Shown here: one piece after another, positions 7,945 to 16,377 of the stretch
Numbering within the stretch: the stretch's first letter is position 1
How the letters are laid out: every line of letters starts with the position of its first letter
Source of the DNA: JBFWNG01 sp050251195
GTDB taxonomy: Bacteria; Bdellovibrionota_B; Oligoflexia; Oligoflexales; Oligoflexaceae
Assembly: GCA_050251195.1 (NCBI GenBank)
Contig: JBFWNG010000004.1
Coordinates: forward strand, 186,001 to 250,000
Reading direction: 5' to 3'
DNA: 64,000 nucleotides
Notes under the pieces: generated by a model
Database searches by the model: none
The model's input: only the letters and a program-made list of their open reading frames with translations
What the model was told of the DNA's origin: nothing
Translations under genes and position numbers: made by a program

Positions 7945-9183
7945 TCAGAATTCTCGCCCCTTACAAATCACCTTCCAAGGCTTATGCTGGCCAAAGCCCG
8001 CAATCCAATCCTCGGCCGTGGCATATCGATGGAAAACCAAATCCGCATCGAACCCCTTTTCGACGGCTCCCTTTCGGCCATGTTGACGCAGCGAAAATGC
8101 AGGAACCCACGTCACCGCCGCGATCGCTTGCGCTAAAGTGAGTCCGCAATGCAACGCTCCCAAGCTTGCGATGAAGTTGAGGTTCTCAATACGTGAGGAC
8201 CCAGGATTGTAGTCTGTTGAAAGCGCAACGGGGCAACCGTTCTCCACGAAGGGGCCCGCTTTGGCGAAGGGAATCTTGGAGTAGACGCTCGTTCCTGGCA
8301 ATAACACGGCAACAACTCTGTTCTTTGCCATTTCCTTAATGGCGCCTACCGGCGTGTGCTCGAGGTGGTCCGCGCTCCATGCGCCCCATTTAGCCGCTGC
8401 GTAGCCGCCGCCGGAATGCCCAAACTCGTCGGCATGAACGCGTATTCCCAGACCGGCATCCCCCGCCCTCATCATAAATTCGTCGACATCTTCCACGCTG
8501 AAGTAACCGTTTTCTACAAACGCGTCCACGCAAGTTGCGAGTTTGTCGGACAGCAAGCGCGGCAGCAGTTTCTTGGTCATAAACGCTGCCTGGAGATGCG
8601 CGCTGGGGAAGGACGAGTGGGTCGCGTGCAACGCAAGGGCCGTTATGGAAAGATCTTGAGCGGCTTTGGTCTTTGCCTCGTTGAGAATCTGGAGCAAACG
8701 AATTTCCTCCTCGAGCACAAGGCCGTAACCCGATTTAGCTTCAACGGTCGTAACGCCGTTGCTGAGAAAAATCTGCAAGCGATCAAGCAGCAGTTCAAGA
8801 AGTTCGCTGTCTGATGCCGACTTCGTCTGCGCGACCGTGTATTGGATTCCGCCACCCGCTTTCGCGATATCTTGGTACGTCGCTCCCTGCAGCCTCTTGG
8901 CGAACTCATGCGAACGATTGCCGCCAAAAATAGGATGGGTGTGGCAGTCCACAAGGCCTGGGAGAACGAGGGAATTCTTGGCATCGATGCGCCGAAACGA
9001 CGCATATTGGTGCGGTGGCTCCTGCGTTCCAAACTCTAATATCTTTTGATCTTCGATGGCAATCCAGGCTTGCTTGAGCCGACCAAGATCGCTCTCCTCT
9101 ATTTTTGCAAACCGCTGCGCCTTTACGAGCGGCGACAATGTTACAAGATCAGCAATATTGTGAATGAGTATCTTGTCGCTCAT
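7945..9183 (-). CDS. hutI: Imidazolonepropionase HutI
   Basis: HutI hydrolyses 4-imidazolone-5-propionate to N-formimino-L-glutamate, the third step of histidine degradation. It is a metal-dependent amidohydrolase: DCHTHPIFGGNRSHEF supplies the HxH pair, TTVEAKSGYGL the substrate-binding segment, HADEFGHSGG a metal/catalytic His and Glu, and STDYNPGS the C-terminal Asp block. At 412 aa it is full length. It starts 3 bp after cysS, so the two are cotranscribed. hutH, hutU and hutG are not in the window, so the rest of the pathway must be elsewhere or absent. Confidence 0.95.
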   Translation of the reverse strand: MSDKILIHNIADLVTLSPLVKAQRFAKIEESDLGRLKQAWIAIEDQKILEFGTQEPPHQYASFRRIDAKNSLVLPGLVDCHTHPIFGGNRSHEFAKRLQGATYQDIAKAGGGIQYTVAQTKSASDSELLELLLDRLQIFLSNGVTTVEAKSGYGLVLEEEIRLLQILNEAKTKAAQDLSITALALHATHSSFPSAHLQAAFMTKKLLPRLLSDKLATCVDAFVENGYFSVEDVDEFMMRAGDAGLGIRVHADEFGHSGGGYAAAKWGAWSADHLEHTPVGAIKEMAKNRVVAVLLPGTSVYSKIPFAKAGPFVENGCPVALSTDYNPGSSRIENLNFIASLGALHCGLTLAQAIAAVTWVPAFSLRQHGRKGAVEKGFDADLVFHRYATAEDWIAGFGQHKPWKVICKGREF

Positions 9184-9186
9184 AGG

Positions 9187-10632
9187 CTATCCTTCGATAT
9201 TGAAGGTTACTGTCCAATCAGTGCCCGTCGCCGTGTCCTTAAGAGTGATACCTTTTTCCAGCAATTGAGACCGCAAAGAGTCGCTCAACGCGTAATCCTT
9301 ATTCTTTCGCGCTTCATTTCTTTGGGCGATGAAGTTCTCGACGTCTTTCTTTGTAATTCCAAGTGTCACGATGATTTTATCTTTGAGAGAATTGATGAAA
9401 TCGACGGGATTTTCTTTCAGCAAGCCGAGTATATTGAAAAGCTCTCGAAACCCTTTGCTTAGGGTGGCAGCCTCTTGAGCTGTTGCGGGCGTCTTCTTCT
9501 TCTTGATGACCTCGTTGGCTGCCTTAAAATAGATGCCCATATCCGCAATTGCCTTTGAGGTATTGAAATCGTCACACATGGCCGCATGAAATTTCTCGGT
9601 CATCTCGGGTAGAGGGCGCTCAACCTTTGCCGAACCCGTATATTCGTCGAGAAGAAGTAAAGTCTCGTAAAAGTATAATAATCGCTTGGCGCAGTTTTGA
9701 AAAACCGCCTGACTGAAGTCCGTGTTGGACGTGTAGTGCTGCAACAGATAAGCAAGGCGAAGGACTTCAACTGGCCATGTTTTGAGGAATTCTTTGATGA
9801 GGATATGATTGCCCAAGCTCTTGGACATCTTTTGTTTGTTAATGGTCAACAAGCCGGAATGGAGCCAGTAGTTTGCGAACTTTTCGCCGTTCGCGGCTTC
9901 GGATTGCGCAATTTCATTTTCGTGGTGGGGAAACACAAGGTCCCGGCCGCCGCCGTGAATGTCAAAATGAGCGCCGAGAAACTTCTTGCTCATCGCGCTG
10001 CACTCTATGTGCCAACCCGGACGACCTTTGCCCCATGGGCTCGGCCATGTGGCGCCTTCCACGTCGCTCTTTTTCCAAAGAGCGAAATCGAGTTCGTCCT
10101 CTTTCGCGCCGGCATGGATTGATCGAGAACCGGACTTCATATCGTCCAGGCTTTGATTTGACAATTTTCCGTAGTCCTTCTTATGTCGAACCCTGTAGTA
10201 GACGTCTCCGTCCTGGGACACGTAAGCGAATCCATTGCGTATCAGGTCTTCGGTCATCGCAATAATTTCAGGAATGGTGTCGGATACCTTCGGTTCGAAA
10301 TCCGCCGGGCGCACGCCCAAAGCAGCCATATCTTCCGTACTGGACTCAATGATATTGGCGGAGAGCGTTAAAGGAGAAATGCCATCTCTCTGCGCTCGGT
10401 CGATAATCTTATCGTCGACGTCGGTGAAGTTGCGCACGTAAGTAACCTTGTAGCCGATATATTCGAGGTAGGTGCGAATCGCGTCAAAGTAAATCGCCTG
10501 CATCGCATGGCCAATGTGGCAATGGTCGTATACCGTGACACCACACGCATATATTTTAATTTCGCCTGGCGTAAGGGGTTTCAAAACTTCCTTTGTCCGG
10601 GTAAGGGTGTTGGTCACTTTGACTTCGCGCAT
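9187..10632 (-). CDS. cysS: Cysteinyl-tRNA synthetase
   Basis: Class I synthetase for tRNA-Cys. HIGH is HIGH in YDHCHIGHAMQAI, and KMSKS is present as KMSKSLGNH. FTDVDDKIIDRA, GRPGWHIECSAMS and DIHGGGRDLVFPHHENE carry the zinc-binding Cys/His set typical of CysS. The DALR-type anticodon region and the C-terminal extension are present in the 481 aa chain. The ATG is at 10630-10632. hutI follows after 3 bp on the same strand. Confidence 0.97.
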   Translation of the reverse strand: MREVKVTNTLTRTKEVLKPLTPGEIKIYACGVTVYDHCHIGHAMQAIYFDAIRTYLEYIGYKVTYVRNFTDVDDKIIDRAQRDGISPLTLSANIIESSTEDMAALGVRPADFEPKVSDTIPEIIAMTEDLIRNGFAYVSQDGDVYYRVRHKKDYGKLSNQSLDDMKSGSRSIHAGAKEDELDFALWKKSDVEGATWPSPWGKGRPGWHIECSAMSKKFLGAHFDIHGGGRDLVFPHHENEIAQSEAANGEKFANYWLHSGLLTINKQKMSKSLGNHILIKEFLKTWPVEVLRLAYLLQHYTSNTDFSQAVFQNCAKRLLYFYETLLLLDEYTGSAKVERPLPEMTEKFHAAMCDDFNTSKAIADMGIYFKAANEVIKKKKTPATAQEAATLSKGFRELFNILGLLKENPVDFINSLKDKIIVTLGITKKDVENFIAQRNEARKNKDYALSDSLRSQLLEKGITLKDTATGTDWTVTFNIEG

Positions 10633-10727
10633 AAATATCCTAACTTGCGGGTCCGATTGAGCAAAACCTTATGACTATAGGTTTTTACAGAGGAAAAGTG
10701 AAGATTTTTCGAAAGAAATAAGCCTCG

Positions 10728-11105
10728 GTGACTAATGTTTGGACGGTTTGTGCCGAAGGCCACTCTATACAGGCGCTGGAGAGGCGAGTGAGCTCCAAAA
10801 ATAGTAATTCCATAAACCTGCAAGACGTGTACTACTTCTTCGACGCGAATCGGATGGACACGCTCGATAAAGGTTATTTCACGGATCGCACAACGCGTGT
10901 TGTCGCGTTGCGAGACAGCTTAATGACCTTGCCCACTCCCGACTTTGATCTCGCTGTTAGGACCTTGGAAAAACTTGTATCCAAGGGAAAAAAGAGCACG
11001 CTAGCAAAACAATCATCGCCGGAAAAATCAGCTAACGATGTCTTGAGTCTTCTACAATCTGGCAACGCCGACATGAAATCCAACCTCGAAGTGGCGAAAA
11101 TCTAG
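10728..11105 (+). CDS. Small hypothetical protein
   Basis: A 125-aa soluble protein starting with GTG at 10728 (the next in-frame ATG encodes Met57, too far in to be likely). It has no signal peptide or membrane segment. The segment RVVALRDSLMTL..DFDLAVRTLEKLV has the helix-turn-helix spacing of the C-terminal region of FlgM-type anti-sigma factors, but the match is weak and no flagellar genes are nearby. It is divergent from cysS and is followed by the inverted-repeat element at 11130-11237. I do not assign a function. Confidence 0.5.
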   Translation: MTNVWTVCAEGHSIQALERRVSSKNSNSINLQDVYYFFDANRMDTLDKGYFTDRTTRVVALRDSLMTLPTPDFDLAVRTLEKLVSKGKKSTLAKQSSPEKSANDVLSLLQSGNADMKSNLEVAKI

Positions 11106-11129
11106 AGAAACGGTATTATAGAAACAGTA

Positions 11130-11237
11130 GTGAGATCCTTCGCTTCGCTCAGGATGACGGTGGGGCGAGCGGCCATAGTGCTGAACGGGGCATAGTGCTG
11201 AGCAGGCCGTCATCCTGAGCGAAGCGAAGGATCTCAC
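11130..11237. repeat. Inverted-repeat element with 31-bp arms (MITE- or REP-like)
   Basis: Left arm 11130-11160 and right arm 11207-11237 are perfect inverted copies built around CTTCGCTTCGCTCAGGAT. The 46-bp centre contains an 11-bp direct repeat, CATAGTGCTGA, at 11174-11184 and 11191-11201. It sits between two genes without disrupting either. A decayed single-arm relative lies near 47842-47862. Confidence 0.85.
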
Positions 11238-11253
11238 ACAGACTGGAGCCACG

Positions 11254-11802
11254 ATGACCCATCCACGCCAAATTCGCCTTCTGACGGAGCTGCGTAGCTT
11301 CATCCAGAATTTGGACCCCTCGAAGTTTGAGTCCCTTTCGACAGGGATAGGGCTTGGATCTCTCGAGCCGCGAGAGGTCCAGCCGAAGTTGCCCACGCCG
11401 CCGCAAATGGCTGCTTGGAAAGAGGAACCGGAGGCTAGGGTGAAGACGCGTCCCAACGCAACGATGACGACCGACGTCAGGGCGGCCCGGGCGTGGAACG
11501 CGCGAATATTCGGTATCAAAACATTGGCGCACGTTCTGGATATTATGGTTGTGTTGAGCGCTATTCTCGTGGGCATGATTGTCGTCGAACTTTTGACTCA
11601 GAGCGGCTTTTCATTCTCAGGCAAAGGCCTGCGCAACATGGCGGGGGCTCAGTTCTTTCGTACTCTCGGCGCCCTCAAAACCTCGATTATTGTGTACACC
11701 ATTTTTGTGGTGTACTTCATGGTTTTTAGAATCCTTGCAGGTGTGACCATCGGCGAAAATCTTGTTAAAAGCCTGCGCATGCCACGTCCTAAAAAATCCT
11801 GA
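11254..11802 (+). CDS. RDD-like two-helix membrane protein
   Basis: A 182-aa protein with a soluble, proline-rich N-terminal 80 residues and two membrane helices (about 88-112 and 138-162). The first helix begins with LAHVLDIMVV and the second is followed by GVTIGENLVKSLRM. This spacing resembles the RDD family, which has a conserved Asp in helix 1 and a T-x-G-x-x-x-x-x-L-R block after the last helix. RDD proteins are small transport or accessory membrane proteins of mostly unknown role. The gene starts 16 bp after the inverted-repeat element; the first part of the coding frame could be repeat-adjacent and the true start might lie downstream. Confidence 0.55.
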   Translation: MTHPRQIRLLTELRSFIQNLDPSKFESLSTGIGLGSLEPREVQPKLPTPPQMAAWKEEPEARVKTRPNATMTTDVRAARAWNARIFGIKTLAHVLDIMVVLSAILVGMIVVELLTQSGFSFSGKGLRNMAGAQFFRTLGALKTSIIVYTIFVVYFMVFRILAGVTIGENLVKSLRMPRPKKS

Positions 11803-11899
11803 TTTCAAAAATACTTTTAGAAAAGTTGAACGAATTATTGTCGCTCGCTTGGAATTATTACCAACAATAGAATATCTAAAAATATTTTAAGCGCTTTGC

Positions 11900-11928
11900 T
11901 TGACACAAAAGCATACGGCTAGGTATAT
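11900..11928 (+). promoter_or_regulatory. Sigma-70-type promoter for the HTH gene
   Basis: TTGACA at 11900-11905, a 17-bp spacer and GTATAT at 11923-11928 (or TATATT one base later), in an AT-rich stretch 80 bp upstream of the start at 12009. Confidence 0.65.
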
Positions 11929-12008
11929 TTAAAGATAAGCAAATCAACTTAAGAGAAAATAATCTTAAGCTCTAAGGACGGAGTTCCAAGGGCGTCGGAG
12001 GACAGTGA

Positions 12009-12890
12009 ATGAAACGTTCGGGGACAGTGAAGTTTCCTAATTCCGTGCAACTGTTTAAATTTTGTCAAAAGGTTCTCTCGCATAAGAAAGGCGGGAAAAT
12101 CCGCGACCAAGAAATCGGCGCTATTTTGAACTACAACCCGTCCGACTGCAGTCACTGGAAACGGGGCGAGAAAAATGTTCGGTCGGTTTTTTCTCTCGCT
12201 AGCCTCGCGCAGGCGATGGATATCGAGACGGCAATGGTCCATGACGTTGCGTTCGGAACCACAGACCTCGACGAAGCCTATTTCGAGTATTCCGAATCAA
12301 GTCTTATGAAGACGGTTTCCCAGCAGATGGCTTCGATGAACCCTGCCGAACTCAACGAAATTAGAACCCGCACGTTGGAATTTGTTAATCGAATCATCTC
12401 CGAGTGTGAGTTCCAATCTCCGCCCCTCTATTTACCAGAAGTGATGCGCACGTTCTCATTTGTGTCGACTCAGCCCGTCGATATGATCGATAAATTGAGC
12501 AGGATCTTGCGCGTTCGGCCAGGTGCTTATGTCATCCAGTTTAAAAAAGGCGAACTCAAAGCTCAGACTCGTATGAGCATGGTAAAAGATCTGTCTCGCA
12601 TTATCTTTGAAGGTGAGAGGGAGCGTTTCCCAGAATTAGGCGCTCTCGATGCGAATAACCTCGCGCTTGAGCAGGTTATTTTCACGACAAACCTTCTGGC
12701 ACCGAAGGCCATGATCGTTAAGGAGATGGCAAAGCTGGACGTTCGACGCAATGTTGTCGCCGAGCTTGCAGGTCTTTTCTGGGCGCCGAAGTCGCTTATG
12801 GGCTTCCAAATTCAGAAAATGCTTCAAGATCCAACGGTTCTTACTAGAACGGTTCTCAAAGAAGAAACAACGTCTTACGCCAATCTCTAA
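12009..12890 (+). CDS. HTH regulator with degenerate ImmA/IrrE-like C-terminal half
   Basis: The N-terminal 75 residues resemble a Cro/CI-type helix-turn-helix: RDQEIGAILNYNPSDCSHWKRGEKNVRS with a SLASLAQAM helix. The C-terminal half has the architecture seen in XRE-ImmA/IrrE regulators: a region like the zinc helix (VKDLSRIIF) and then ALEQVIFTTNLLAPKAMIVKEM, where family members have an ANxFAxxLLMP block. The zinc motif HExxH is absent (aligned residues K, D and R), so peptidase activity is not expected. It has its own strong promoter and a UUCG-loop terminator, and the CheX-type gene follows. The ImmA/IrrE relation is an inference from motif spacing. Confidence 0.6.
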   Translation: MKRSGTVKFPNSVQLFKFCQKVLSHKKGGKIRDQEIGAILNYNPSDCSHWKRGEKNVRSVFSLASLAQAMDIETAMVHDVAFGTTDLDEAYFEYSESSLMKTVSQQMASMNPAELNEIRTRTLEFVNRIISECEFQSPPLYLPEVMRTFSFVSTQPVDMIDKLSRILRVRPGAYVIQFKKGELKAQTRMSMVKDLSRIIFEGERERFPELGALDANNLALEQVIFTTNLLAPKAMIVKEMAKLDVRRNVVAELAGLFWAPKSLMGFQIQKMLQDPTVLTRTVLKEETTSYANL

Positions 12891-12923
12891 AAAGCTCGAT
12901 TTTGTTAAGTTATTACACGCATT

Positions 12924-12953
12924 AAAAAGTTCTCTTCGGAGAACTTTTTTTTT
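12924..12953 (+). terminator. UUCG-tetraloop terminator
   Basis: AAAAAGTTCTC (12924-12934), loop TTCG, GAGAACTTTTT (12939-12949) and further T residues. It lies 34 bp after the HTH gene and defines the upstream limit of the next transcription unit. Confidence 0.92.
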
Positions 12954-13014
12954 CTTACCTCAACTCTTTCACGATTTTGCCGAACTCTACGGAAACATCT
13001 GCGGATCCTTGTTC

Positions 13015-13863
13015 ATGAGTTTGGAAAACGAGAAAAAAATAGTAGAGCATCTTGAAGAATCGGTAATATCGGTCCTCAAAGATTTCCCCGTCGCCGTTTT
13101 GTCGCTTGAGAAGAATCAGAAGTGGCTTGAGAAATTTCCAAATAAGATATTCTCGTCCGTGTTGGGGTTTGAATCAGACCCGATCAAGGGAAATCTCAAT
13201 TTTTGCTGCGACCGCGATTTCCTCGTCGCCACCGTTCCTGGATTCGATGATACGATGTCACTCACCGAGCAGGATGATCAACTCCGCGACTGGTTGGGTG
13301 AGATTACCAATATTGTTGCGGGAGAACTCTTGCGCCATATCCAGAATTACGGCGTACGTTTGAAGATCAAGCCCCCTTCAGTATTTCTTGCAAACACGGA
13401 TATTCTCGACAGATACGAAGAGATTTCCCCATGCTACTACGTGTGGTTCTCCCTCAATAACATTAGATTTTGCTTGCAGCTTGGTCTGACTCTAGAGGAG
13501 GGCTTGCAATTGCAAACCCAACCTAAGTCTGGGGCGTTGAAACCAGGAGAGGTTATTCAGCTCAAAGCAATGTCTGGGTCCCCGACCGGGACGGCGAAAC
13601 CCATGGTTAGAGAGGCCCCTGACGCCCCTTCGGCGATGGCAAAATCGCAAACTGGTGTGAATATCAATTGGACGTCAAACGGCGTGATGCTGAATCTCAA
13701 CGGCATCAAGCTTGAAATCGTACTGAACGATCCCGCTTTGAAGCAACAGATGGATGAATTCCAACTTGGCGGTCACAAGTTCGTGGTCAATCGCAGCAAG
13801 GACCAACTTGAACTTACAGTTGACGATTTGAAGTTTATTTTCCCGCTAAGTAGGGTTGCATAA
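13015..13863 (+). CDS. CheX-type phosphatase-domain protein
   Basis: Starts at ATG 13015, just past a terminator; the frame is open further upstream but overlaps the HTH gene. Residues 55-150 match the CheX/CheC fold. The dephosphorylation motif LGEITNIVAG places Glu96 and Asn99 in the E-x2-N spacing that attacks phospho-Asp in response regulators, followed by KIKPPSVF. Residues 165-195 are a Gly/Ala/Pro linker. Residues 205-282 form a separate beta-rich domain (INWTSNGVMLNLNGIKLEIV) I do not recognise. No che cluster is nearby, so this is an orphan that may act on one of the receivers encoded elsewhere. Its 3' end overlaps the convergent DUF445 gene by 29 bp. Confidence 0.7.
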   Translation: MSLENEKKIVEHLEESVISVLKDFPVAVLSLEKNQKWLEKFPNKIFSSVLGFESDPIKGNLNFCCDRDFLVATVPGFDDTMSLTEQDDQLRDWLGEITNIVAGELLRHIQNYGVRLKIKPPSVFLANTDILDRYEEISPCYYVWFSLNNIRFCLQLGLTLEEGLQLQTQPKSGALKPGEVIQLKAMSGSPTGTAKPMVREAPDAPSAMAKSQTGVNINWTSNGVMLNLNGIKLEIVLNDPALKQQMDEFQLGGHKFVVNRSKDQLELTVDDLKFIFPLSRVA

Positions 13864-14575
13864 TAGCCATCACAAGTCCGATGAGGCCGCCGAGAACGCC
13901 TCCCCATACGACAAGCCAGCCAAGGTGCCTGTCTATCATGTCTTTCACAATATTTTTGACCATTGTTGGCGTTAGCTCTTCCAGTCTCGACGCCACAATG
14001 GACGTTATCATGTCGTAGGCTTGGTCTGTTGACCCCAAATTCGACAACATCGCGATAAACTTGTCTTGAAAGGCGGGATCCTCACAGATTTCCTTGAAGG
14101 CCTGGCGCAGCTTTTCAACGATGGACGGCTTTAGGGATTCCAGGACCTGTGCTCCTCCGATAAGCCCGAGCATCTGACCGAGGGGAGAACTGAGGATAGA
14201 AGCAATCAATTTTTTGAACAGGACGTCATAATCGATAAAAGAGACAAGTTCCCCAATATTTTCTTTGTTGGAAAAAATGGTGTGACCTTGGGAATCAAAA
14301 AAACTCTTCAATTTCTCTGGCGTGAAAAACTGTTCCATGATGAGACTTCGGATTCCGACCTTGAACTCTTCGAACCTATTTGGGACCACCCCGGAGCCGT
14401 AACAAAAGGGAACCTTTTCGAAGAGCATATGGATCGCAAGCCAATTTGTAATCGCGCCTGAAAAGGCAAAGTAACCGATCGACGTCACTTCTTTCCCGAA
14501 ACGAGGCAAAAGATAACCAACGCCGATGAGAACAACGGAAATGAAGTTGGTCAGGAAGCTTTTATCTTTCAACAT
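13835..14575 (-). CDS. DUF445 membrane protein
   Basis: Two N-terminal hydrophobic segments (about 8-26 and 32-50) include GAITNWLAIHMLFEKVPF, and GVVPNRFEEFKVGI follows. Both are signature stretches of DUF445 (YheB/YjiN-like) membrane proteins. A final helix (WLVVWGGVLGGLIGLVMA) sits at the C-terminus. At 246 aa it is shorter than YjiN. The function of the family is unclear. The start overlaps the upstream methyltransferase gene by 14 bp, so the two are cotranscribed. Confidence 0.85.
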   Translation of the reverse strand: MLKDKSFLTNFISVVLIGVGYLLPRFGKEVTSIGYFAFSGAITNWLAIHMLFEKVPFCYGSGVVPNRFEEFKVGIRSLIMEQFFTPEKLKSFFDSQGHTIFSNKENIGELVSFIDYDVLFKKLIASILSSPLGQMLGLIGGAQVLESLKPSIVEKLRQAFKEICEDPAFQDKFIAMLSNLGSTDQAYDMITSIVASRLEELTPTMVKNIVKDMIDRHLGWLVVWGGVLGGLIGLVMAIMQPYLAGK

Positions 14576-15839
14576 GTTGGTTGTTTTGCTCTAAAACAAC
14601 AAAGTTTTCAAGATGAAATGTATGGGGAAAGAAGTTCATGGCGTGGATTTTCTTAATGGAATAGCCGTGCTGTTTTAATATCCCGAGATCTCTAGCAAGA
14701 GTCATTAAATCGCAGCTCACATAGAGGATGCTCTTAGGGCGCATGTTGGCGACCAGAGATGCTTCTTCCTTTATTCCGCTGCGGGGCGGGTCCAAAAGAA
14801 TAGCGTCAAACTTGCGCTTATTGGTTTTCAAGAATTGATGAACCGGCTGCTCGATAAATGTAGCGTTTGGAATAGGATTTGATTTTATGTTGTGATTGCC
14901 GCAGCGAATCGAGCTCGGATGTTCCTCCACGCAGACAAGTTCCTCAACGAACTTTGAGCAGGCTAGGGATAGATTGCCGCTGCCGCTGAAGAGATCAAGC
15001 ATGGACCGTGGAGTCGTTCTCTGAATTTCGTCTAAGACGAGCTGCTGAAGTCTACGATTCGCTTCTGTGTTTACCTGTTGGAAACAAGCAGGAAGCGCGT
15101 GAAAATCTATTCCTGCAAATCTATCATGGAGGAAGAACGGAGCTTTTGGAGCGTCTCTCTCGAACCCGCACCAAGCAACCTGAGAAAGCTCTGCTAGGGT
15201 TTGCCGCAGAATTTTGGTATCGTCCGAGCGCTCCGAAATCGTTGCTAAAACCTGCCTTCCGGAAGTCTTTGCCGCCAATACCGACTGAAGTTCAATGCGG
15301 CACTGAAATCGTTTTGCATTCGTCAGCGTAAATGACGTCACGGCTTTTATGACAGCGTTAACGGCAGGATCGGCGACGCGACAAAAATCTATGGCTACCA
15401 GCTCATGACTTGAGTGCGAGAAAAAACCAACCTGGATCCCGCGAGAGGGCTCAAACTCAATCTGCAACTGAATTCTATTGCGATATTCAAAAGCCCCGGG
15501 TGATTCCATATACGATATGGAGTCAGGCGGTATGTCTCTCATCTGGTGTGTTAAAAACTCGAGCTTCCAATGTTTTTGTTGATCGAGGTCAATGTCGATC
15601 CATTGGCAACCTCCGCACGTCGGGAAGAAAGAACAAGGGGACCTTCCGTGAAGAGCACTGCGGTCAATATACTGAATAGGTTGTGCGAGAGCGTACGTTT
15701 TGGCTTGTTTGATTATTTTAGCCTCAACTTTGTCCCCGGGAACACAGTTGTGAACAAAGTACACTTTGCCGTCGAGCCTAGCGAGTCCAAGGCCGCGGTT
15801 GGCCATCGAAGTTATTTCGAGGAGAAGTTTTTCGCTCAC
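14562..15839 (-). CDS. 23S rRNA (uracil-5-)-methyltransferase, RlmD/TrmA family
   Basis: An S-adenosylmethionine-dependent RNA m5U methyltransferase. It has an N-terminal TRAM domain (about 5-60), a Cys-x5-Cys-x2-Cys cluster site in CSFFPTCGGCQW, and a Rossmann domain with LDLFSGSGNLSLA and DAILLDPPRSG. The catalytic nucleophile is in YVSCDLMTLARDL. Length is 425 aa. RlmD (U1939), RlmC and RlmFO-like proteins share these features, so the exact target is not assigned. The DUF445 gene overlaps its 3' end. A GC-rich hairpin lies just upstream. Confidence 0.88.
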   Translation of the reverse strand: MSEKLLLEITSMANRGLGLARLDGKVYFVHNCVPGDKVEAKIIKQAKTYALAQPIQYIDRSALHGRSPCSFFPTCGGCQWIDIDLDQQKHWKLEFLTHQMRDIPPDSISYMESPGAFEYRNRIQLQIEFEPSRGIQVGFFSHSSHELVAIDFCRVADPAVNAVIKAVTSFTLTNAKRFQCRIELQSVLAAKTSGRQVLATISERSDDTKILRQTLAELSQVAWCGFERDAPKAPFFLHDRFAGIDFHALPACFQQVNTEANRRLQQLVLDEIQRTTPRSMLDLFSGSGNLSLACSKFVEELVCVEEHPSSIRCGNHNIKSNPIPNATFIEQPVHQFLKTNKRKFDAILLDPPRSGIKEEASLVANMRPKSILYVSCDLMTLARDLGILKQHGYSIKKIHAMNFFPHTFHLENFVVLEQNNQHVER

Positions 15840-15858
15840 AGATTTTCCGTTTAAAGGG

Positions 15859-15903
15859 AAGGAGTTAACATCCCCCGCCTTAGGGGCGTCGGGGATTCTC
15901 CTA
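15859..15903. other. GC-rich hairpin upstream of the methyltransferase gene
   Basis: Nested arms AGGAG/CTCCT, ATCCCC/GGGGAT and CGCC/GGCG form a long interrupted hairpin 20 bp upstream of the start at 15839. There is no U-run in either direction. It may be a 5'-leader structure or a weak terminator for the gene at 15942-16232. Confidence 0.45.
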
Positions 15904-15941
15904 TGACTGTCCTTCTTATCGTGTCTTTGATGAAAGGGAAA

Positions 15942-16232
15942 CTAGAGAAGGTTCAAAATGATGTCAGCTTGGAAGGAACCCTGGGAAAGTAGGCTATTTT
16001 CGATCTCTTTTTTGATTTCAGATTCGACCTTTTTTGCAGCTATTCTAGCTAGGTCCTCTGTGGGTAGGGACTGACGAGCTCCTGAAAGCTTGTCAAAGAA
16101 TTGATGTACTGTGAGTTCAGGGTCCGCTCCCTTATATCGCGAGTAGCGAGCCGCTTCTTCCATGAGGAGAGTCATTTGGCGTTTGCTTGAGTCGTTGCTT
16201 GCGTTGCCGCCCTTTATGATACGAAGGCCCAT
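15942..16232 (-). CDS. Small hypothetical protein
   Basis: A 96-aa soluble protein with an ATG at 16230-16232 and a purine-rich GGGGAC site upstream. Mostly helical and charged, with a Lys/Glu-rich segment (KKVESEIKKEIENSLL) in its last third. No signal peptide or recognised domain. It stands alone between two GC-rich hairpin or spacer regions and is divergent from the barrel gene at 16378. Confidence 0.55.
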   Translation of the reverse strand: MGLRIIKGGNASNDSSKRQMTLLMEEAARYSRYKGADPELTVHQFFDKLSGARQSLPTEDLARIAAKKVESEIKKEIENSLLSQGSFQADIILNLL

Positions 16233-16377
16233 AAAGTCCCCTTTTTCTTAATTATAACCCATCATCTTGCCCGGGAACCTGGATGAGCTAGGAAATGTTT
16301 GCCCAATGCGTCTGAAGGTCCCAGGTGGAGGTTCTCCAATCCATACCGATATACGGGATGAGGAGAAACGCCATTTT

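Noticed and set aside
12751..13014. N-terminal extension of the CheX-type frame
   Set aside because: It runs through the end of the HTH gene and a strong UUCG terminator; the protein similarity begins after ATG 13015.
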